Of a stretch of 8,953 bases of DNA, positions 6,031 to 8,953 are shown piece after piece. The notes beneath the pieces were generated by a model. That model was not told the origin of the DNA. It ran no database searches and worked only from the letters and a program-made list of their open reading frames with translations. The stretch's first letter is position 1, and each line of letters begins with the position of its first letter. Source of the DNA: a bacterium (lineage in GTDB: Bacteria; Patescibacteriota; CPR2; UBA1875; JAJYID01); assembly GCA_021791015.1 (NCBI GenBank), contig JAJYFH010000020.1:1-8953 (forward strand). Reading direction: 5' to 3'. A program made the translations under genes and the position numbers.

Positions 6031-6849
6031 TTATATCGCCTCTACATTATTTTTGATTTTAGAATACTTAAATACCGGTCCGTTCAGGCAGACATATTTA
6101 TCGCCAAAGGTGCAGTGCTGGCATTTGCCGATGCCGCACTTCATTCGTCTCTCGAGCAGGATTTGGATGTGCTCATCAGGAATGCCGAACTTTTCAATTT
6201 CCGGGATCATAAACTTATACATGACAGGCGGCCCGCACATTATCACTCGCATGTCAGGTGTTATCCTGAGCTTATCGACATGTTTGGTTATGAGCCCAGT
6301 TTCGCCGTGCCAATGGCCTTTTGGTTCATCGACCGTTAGCATGGTGTTGGCAAACCTCTCACAGGCAAAAAGCTCCTGATCATACAAAACCTCGTCAGGA
6401 TTTTTGGCGCCATACAAGATTTGAAAACTTTTAAATACCTTGGGATGGTTCTTGGCATATTCAATTAATGACCTTAAAGGCGCGATGCCGAGACCGCCGG
6501 CAATCACTGTGATGTCTTTGCCATGCATATCCTTGAAATCGTATCCGTTGCCGTAAGGGCCGCGAATGCCGACCTTGTCATGCGCCCTCAGGCGATTGAT
6601 AGCGCGAGTAACCGTACCAACATCTCTAACCGCTACTTCGAAATGTTCCTTAACATCCGGGGTGGTTGTAACCGCAACCGGCACTTCGCCATAGCCGAAA
6701 AGTGATAGCATAATAAACTGGCCGGGTCTAAAAGTAAGGTGGCCCTTGTCGAGTTTAATTCTTAAAGCCAAAATGTCACGGCAAAGTCGGTCTGTTGCCA
6801 GAACGGTTGCTTCTTTTAGTTTGTAATCGCATGTTTTGCAGTTTTTCAT
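6031..6849 (-). CDS. hydG: Group 3b hydrogenase FAD/NAD(P)-binding (gamma) subunit
   Basis: This ferredoxin-reductase-type subunit exchanges electrons with NAD(P)H through FAD. The symbol follows P. furiosus hydBGDA and is unrelated to the [FeFe]-hydrogenase maturase HydG. Of 272 residues, about 10-100 form the FAD-binding barrel (RPGQFIML at 41-48, GTVTRAI at 78-84, GIRGPYGNG at 94-102). Residues 112-215 form the nucleotide-binding fold (VIAGGLGIAPLR at 115-126, MCGPPVM at 204-210). The C-terminus holds a [2Fe-2S] motif with Cys238, Cys243, Cys246 and Cys254 (CGIGKC, QHC, YVC). An additional CKTC pair sits at residues 4-7. The start has a weak GAGG four bases upstream, and a GTCATTC repeat occupies the space just before it. 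It follows hydB by 126 bases. Confidence 0.93.
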   Translation of the reverse strand: MKNCKTCDYKLKEATVLATDRLCRDILALRIKLDKGHLTFRPGQFIMLSLFGYGEVPVAVTTTPDVKEHFEVAVRDVGTVTRAINRLRAHDKVGIRGPYGNGYDFKDMHGKDITVIAGGLGIAPLRSLIEYAKNHPKVFKSFQILYGAKNPDEVLYDQELFACERFANTMLTVDEPKGHWHGETGLITKHVDKLRITPDMRVIMCGPPVMYKFMIPEIEKFGIPDEHIQILLERRMKCGIGKCQHCTFGDKYVCLNGPVFKYSKIKNNVEAI

Positions 6850-6860
6850 CTTGCCTCGCT

Positions 6861-6927
6861 GTCATTCTGAACTTGATTCAGAATCCAGATTTTATTGGTA
6901 TAGATTCCGGATCGAGTCCGGAATGAC
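6861..6927. repeat. Complete GTCATTC...GAATGAC palindromic element between hydB and hydG
   Basis: The 67-base unit begins GTCATTCTGAACTTGATTC and ends GGATCGAGTCCGGAATGAC, with GTCATTC/GAATGAC as terminal inverted repeats. Each half is a small imperfect hairpin of its own (CTGAAC..GATTCAG; TTCCGGAT..GTCCGGAA). It lies 11 bases upstream of the hydG start. It contains no ORF for a transposase, so it would be a non-autonomous REP/MITE-like unit. Confidence 0.8.
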
Positions 6928-6930
6928 AAG

Positions 6931-6974
6931 CCTTGAAAATTGATTGGAAATTGAGAATTGGTCATTGAAAATTT
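6931..6974. repeat. GAAAATTG quasi-repeat tract just after hydB
   Basis: Short units CTTGAAAATTG, ATTGGAAATTGAG, AATTGGTCATTGAAAATTTT follow one another. The 14-mer TTGATTGGAAATTG (6940-6953) occurs identically inside hydA at 4102-4115. It fills the remaining gap between the hydB stop and the palindromic element. Confidence 0.6.
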
Positions 6975-6975
6975 T

Positions 6976-7950
6976 CTACCCATATTTTTCCTCCAAATAA
7001 TCTAGTGTCTCACGGAAATTGATCTTTGCCGGGCAGTAGGTGATGCACCTTTTACAGCCGACGCATCCGGAGAAGCCGTATTCTTCCGGCATGCGCACAA
7101 ACTTATGGTGATACCAGTTGTAGACTCTGTCTCTCAGCTCCGGTCTGAAGTCATGGCTTGATATGGCGGCAAAGTCAGCGGTCATGCAGGAATCCCAGCT
7201 TCTTTGCCTGCAGCCTTCACATTTCGTAATCCCATCGATTTTCACAATATCTTCGGTGTCGAAACAGTAGCACATGGGGCAGACGTACGAGCAGATGCCG
7301 CACCCGAAACAGATTTCGGCCAGTTTGTCCCAAATCTTATCGGTCTTTGAATTAGCTAAAATTTCAGCTCGTTTGTTTCTGGGATATTTTTTTGACGGTT
7401 TGCATTTTTTTCTTATGTCTTTTGATTTGATAAAAAGGTCCGAGTTTGCGTCGACTATTTTCTGGCCTTGTTTCGACCCAACCCAAGCGATATATTTGTT
7501 CTCTCCGGTTTTTCGGAAATGGAGATCAAAGACTTGATCCTTCTTGGGGTCGAAATCTTCACTCGCGCTTATCAAAATTGAGTTCTTCCTATTTGCACTA
7601 TAAATCTCGTCTTGAGTCGGCTCGCCGAGAATCTTATCCAGCCTGTTTATAGCCTTTAAATCAAACAAGCTAAGGCCAAAAATTACCTTTTGTTTTTCTG
7701 TTCTTTTGTTTTTCTGTTCTTTTGTTTCCTTAAATTCCAAGATTGTTTGGCGTGCCGGAAAAAAATACTTGGTCGGTGAAACCGGAGTAATAGGGTAATG
7801 AAGTTCCAGTTTGTCGCCGTCTTCAAGCTGCTTAAAACGAAACTTCGAAAAGACTGCCTCGTCATGGGTATTGACCGGAGCATATACTTCATATTTTTTC
7901 TGGAGATTTTTTGCCAGCTGGCGTATGCCGGCTTCGGTAATGGTATAAAT
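6976..7950 (-). CDS. hydB: Group 3b hydrogenase Fe-S (beta) subunit, apparent AUU start
   Basis: This subunit carries ferredoxin-type clusters and passes electrons between HydG and the core. Counting from 7950 it has 324 residues. An N-terminal domain (YTITEAGIRQLA, then YEVYAPV near 20-25 and KYFFPARQ near 61-68) matches the P. furiosus beta subunit pattern of LYAPV and FFFKPRE. Two [4Fe-4S] motifs follow: CFGCGICSYVCP (Cys214, 217, 220, 224) and CVGCKRCITYCP (Cys296, 299, 302, 306). Between them is the CEGCRQRSWDSC segment. There is no ATG, GTG or TTG in frame upstream of codon 71 (TTG at 7740), yet family-like sequence continues to codon 1. AGGAGG lies four bases before ATT at 7950, and a stop is in frame at 7968. 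The start is therefore inferred to be AUU. Codons about 74-88 are encoded by 16-bp repeats. Confidence 0.85.
   Translation of the reverse strand: MYTITEAGIRQLAKNLQKKYEVYAPVNTHDEAVFSKFRFKQLEDGDKLELHYPITPVSPTKYFFPARQTILEFKETKEQKNKRTEKQKVIFGLSLFDLKAINRLDKILGEPTQDEIYSANRKNSILISASEDFDPKKDQVFDLHFRKTGENKYIAWVGSKQGQKIVDANSDLFIKSKDIRKKCKPSKKYPRNKRAEILANSKTDKIWDKLAEICFGCGICSYVCPMCYCFDTEDIVKIDGITKCEGCRQRSWDSCMTADFAAISSHDFRPELRDRVYNWYHHKFVRMPEEYGFSGCVGCKRCITYCPAKINFRETLDYLEEKYG
7687..7727 (-). repeat. 16-bp direct repeats (2.5 copies) inside hydB
   Basis: CTTTTGTTTTTCTGTT occurs twice exactly (7687-7702, 7703-7718), followed by nine more bases of the unit (7719-7727). Read on the minus strand it encodes the Lys/Glu/Gln stretch TKEQKNKRTEKQK between LEFKE and VIFGLSL, where the family normally has non-repetitive sequence. 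Very similar wording fills the intergenic region at 8777-8843. The unit length is not a multiple of three. Confidence 0.85.
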
Positions 7951-7954
7951 ATGC

Positions 7955-7960
7955 CCTCCT
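7955..7960 (-). promoter_or_regulatory. Perfect Shine-Dalgarno AGGAGG of hydB
   Basis: AGGAGG lies on the minus strand four bases upstream of the in-frame ATT at 7950-7948. No ATG, GTG or TTG in any frame lies within the usual distance. It is the strongest ribosome-binding site in the operon and is the main argument for initiation here rather than at the TTG 210 bases downstream. Confidence 0.75.
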
Positions 7961-7983
7961 GATTTCTAAAATCCGCTGATTCT

Positions 7984-7989
7984 ATTATA
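7984..7989 (-). promoter_or_regulatory. -10 element of the hydB operon promoter
   Basis: TATAAT on the minus strand sits 34 bases from the proposed hydB start, giving a leader of roughly 27 bases that contains the AGGAGG. The best -35 is weak: TTTTCA at 8013-8008 with an 18-base spacer. It overlaps a plus-strand TATAAT at 7986-7991 within the palindrome TATTATAATA-like core. Confidence 0.55.
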
Positions 7990-7991
7990 AT
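7986..7991 (+). promoter_or_regulatory. -10 element of the divergent queH promoter
   Basis: TATAAT on the plus strand ends 21 bases before the queH ATG at 8013, so the leader would be short (about 14 bases) and has no Shine-Dalgarno. The candidate -35 (TTTCTA, 7963-7968, 17-base spacing) is poor. It shares four bases with the opposing -10 of hydB. Confidence 0.5.
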
Positions 7992-8012
7992 GGATTCAAA
8001 AATTATTTGAAA

Positions 8013-8658
8013 ATGAAAAAGCTGCTTTTACACATTTGCTGCGGGCCGTGCTCGACACCTGTCATCCCAAACTTAAGGTCAGAGTTTGAGGTGGCCGGTT
8101 TTTATTATAATCCCAACATTTTTCCGGAAACCGAGTTTGCGAGCAGGTTGGATTCGGCAAAAAAAGTGGCGCAGTTCAATGGCATTAAACTAATTGTGCC
8201 GGACCATTCTGCTGTCATTCCCGCGGAGGCGGGAATCTATATCAATAAAAGTCGGGGTCTGGATTCCCGCTTTCGCGGGAATGACGAAAAAGAGAGAGGG
8301 AATAACAAACGGGGATGGAAGAATAGCAATGACTATGAAAGCTATCTGCGTTTTATCGGCGAAACAAAAAAAGAAGCCGGAAAGATGTGTTCTTTGTTAC
8401 CGCCAAAGGCTGGAAAAAACGGCGCAATATGCCGGCGAAAATGGATTCGACTATTTTTCCACCACCCTTCTCATTAGCCCATTTCAATTTCACGAAGAAC
8501 TTAAAAAAGTTGGTGAGGAGATAGGCAAAAAATATGAAATCAACTTTCATTATCAGGATTTTCGGCCGCTCTACAAAGAGTCTCGGGAAATTTCCAAAGA
8601 AATGGATCTATACCTTCAAAAATACTGCGGTTGCAGCTTTTCGCGTAGGCGAAAATAG
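8013..8658 (+). pseudogene. queH: Epoxyqueuosine reductase QueH, frameshifted and repeat-interrupted
   Basis: QueH (formerly DUF208) catalyses the last step of queuosine tRNA modification, reducing epoxyqueuosine to queuosine. The N-terminal part has MKKLLLHICCGPCSTPVIPNL and FYYNPNIFPETEF in one frame, up to ETKKEAGK. The rest lies one frame on: PERCVLCYRQRLEKTA, GFDYFSTTLLISPFQFHEEL, NFHYQDFRPLYKESREIS and LQKYCGCSFS. All expected Cys motifs (CCxxC, ERCxxC, YCGC) survive. The frames join at an A7 run (8365-8373 region, within ACAAAAAAAG): with six As it reads ETKKKPERCVLC without a break. A 72-base GTCATTC element plus about 40 further bases is inserted after VPDHS. It could be a recent pseudogene, a sequencing error, or be rescued by slippage at the A-run. 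The start is ATG at 8013, not the TTG two codons earlier. Confidence 0.85.
8214..8285 (+). repeat. GTCATTCCCGCGG palindromic element inside queH
   Basis: The element starts GTCATTCCCGCGGAGGCGGG and ends CCCGCTTTCGCGGGAATGAC. The terminal inverted repeats are GTCATTCCCGC/GCGGGAATGAC with a hairpin at each end. It is 72 bases long, exactly 24 codons, and is read as VIPAEAGIY...DSRFRGND without stops. The other forward frame is also open here (FPRRRESI...). It interrupts the sequence between VPDHS and NDYESYLRF, where the family is normally continuous. Confidence 0.9.
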
Positions 8659-8671
8659 TATTCGATATTTT

Positions 8672-8734
8672 GTATTGTGTATTGAGGGAAGATTCAGGCC
8701 GAGCCTGCCTGCCAGACTGGCAGGTAGGGCAGGC
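8672..8734. repeat. Repeat cluster downstream of queH: GTATTG units and CTGCC hairpin
   Basis: TGTATTGTGTATTGAGG (from about 8672) repeats the heptamer theme found in hydA. It is followed by a bulged hairpin: GCCTGCCTGCCAG (8704-8715) against CTGGCAGGTAGGGCAGGC (8717-8734). The element closes with AGCATGAC, giving GTCATGCTGG on the minus strand, so the CCTGCC hairpin is nested in a GTCAT-type frame. It could end queH transcription, but no U-run follows immediately. Confidence 0.65.
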
Positions 8735-8776
8735 CAGCATGACAACATGGCCCAGCTCTTACTGTATTGCATTGGT

Positions 8777-8846
8777 TTTTCTGTTTTTCGGTTCTTTTGT
8801 TTCTCTGTTTACGGATTGTTCTCTGTTTACTGTTCTCTGTTTTCCA
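8777..8846. repeat. Low-complexity TTCTGTTTTT / TTCTCTGTTTAC repeat tract
   Basis: Units such as TTTTTCTGTTTTTCGG, TTCTTTTGTTTCTCTG, TTTACGGATTG, TTCTCTGTTTACTG and TTCTCTGTTTTCC follow each other. The wording TTCTTTTGTTTYTCTG is the same as in the 16-bp repeats inside hydB. No gene is visible here, and the tract runs up to the promoter of the last gene. Confidence 0.65.
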
Positions 8847-8854
8847 ATTATAAT
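8826..8854 (+). promoter_or_regulatory. Promoter of the membrane-protein gene at the right edge, leaderless geometry
   Basis: TATAAT at 8849-8854 is followed by six bases and then the ATG at 8861. TTTACT at 8826-8831 could serve as -35 with a 17-base spacer (four of six to consensus). Transcription would begin at or very near the A of the ATG, and no Shine-Dalgarno exists. The spacing is the same as in front of hypC. Confidence 0.6.
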
Positions 8855-8860
8855 TAAACT

Positions 8861-8953
8861 ATGTTAATCATCCTTTTAATTTATATGGTTTTTCTTCTCG
8901 TTTGGGCCGCGATCGCCGGGATTGCAATTTACCAAGGCATGCTGCACTTCGAG
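8861..8953 (+). CDS. Partial membrane protein, N-terminus only
   Basis: Thirty-one codons run to the window edge. After Met-Leu the residues are almost all hydrophobic (IILLIYMVFLLVWAAIAGIAI), followed by YQGMLHFE. This is one membrane helix of about 22 residues or an uncleaved signal anchor, with no lysine or arginine. The family cannot be told from this much sequence. The start is supported by the TATAAT six bases upstream. Confidence 0.6.
   Translation, partial: MLIILLIYMVFLLVWAAIAGIAIYQGMLHFE

Noticed and set aside
7740..7740. TTG at 7740 as the hydB start
   Set aside because: It would remove 70 codons that still resemble the family's N-terminal domain (YEVYAPV, KYFFPARQ), lacks a Shine-Dalgarno, and lies next to the repeat tract.
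7683..7892. Minus-strand 69-codon frame overlapping the hydB N-terminus
   Set aside because: It is an out-of-frame shadow; the hydB frame carries the family-like sequence.
678..7950. Recoded TGA (Gly or Trp) as in some candidate phyla
   Set aside because: TGA ends hypE, hydD and the 5490 ORF at sensible places, and no gene needs readthrough of TGA.
8007..8012. TTG at 8007 as the queH start
   Set aside because: ATG at 8013 gives the normal QueH beginning MKKLLLHICC, and neither has a Shine-Dalgarno, so the ATG is preferred.
8194..8658. Separate gene in the second queH frame
   Set aside because: Its first part (FPRRRESI...) is only the repeat element read in another frame; the rest is the C-terminal half of QueH.

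Overview
The window is most likely a chromosomal fragment of an uncultivated candidate-phyla-type bacterium, possibly Patescibacteria (CPR, Parcubacteria-like). This rests on inference. The sequence is moderately AT-rich and genes are compact, with several ATGA stop/start overlaps. Intergenic spaces are packed with the dispersed repeats I associate with such genomes: GTCATTC...GAATGAC palindromes, CCTGCCTGCC hairpins, and AT-rich chains such as GTATTGG and GAAAATT. TGA is used only as a stop, so there is no sign of the TGA=Gly code. No rRNA, tRNA, CRISPR array or intact insertion sequence is seen.

Layout: a small two-TM membrane protein on the minus strand (98-607) has its own near-consensus promoter. 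Then, all on the minus strand and read from high to low coordinates, comes a bidirectional cytoplasmic [NiFe]-hydrogenase of the group 3b / sulfhydrogenase type in the order hydB (6976-7950), hydG (6031-6849), an unrecognised ORF (5490-5966), hydD (4753-5493) and hydA (3395-4756). A maturation block follows: hypC (2975-3187), hypD (1768-2799) and hypE (678-1721), with a separate leaderless-looking promoter in front of hypC. Divergent from hydB is a frameshifted queH (8013-8658). The window ends in the first 31 codons of a membrane protein (8861 to the edge).

How the genes work together: HydA carries the Ni-Fe site and HydD relays electrons through three [4Fe-4S] clusters. HydB and HydG connect them through further Fe-S clusters to FAD and NAD(P)H. 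HypC, HypD and HypE build and deliver the Fe(CN)2CO moiety. HypA, HypB, HypF and a maturation protease are not in the window, and HydA already ends at the His where proteases of this class cut.

The most striking pattern is that intergenic-type repeats have entered coding sequences without breaking them in at least three hydrogenase genes (hypE, hydA, hydB), and also in queH, which is additionally frameshifted. Other points of interest are an apparent AUU start codon for hydB with a perfect Shine-Dalgarno, an extra unknown gene wedged into the hydBGDA operon beside a double palindrome, and overlapping divergent -10 elements between hydB and queH.
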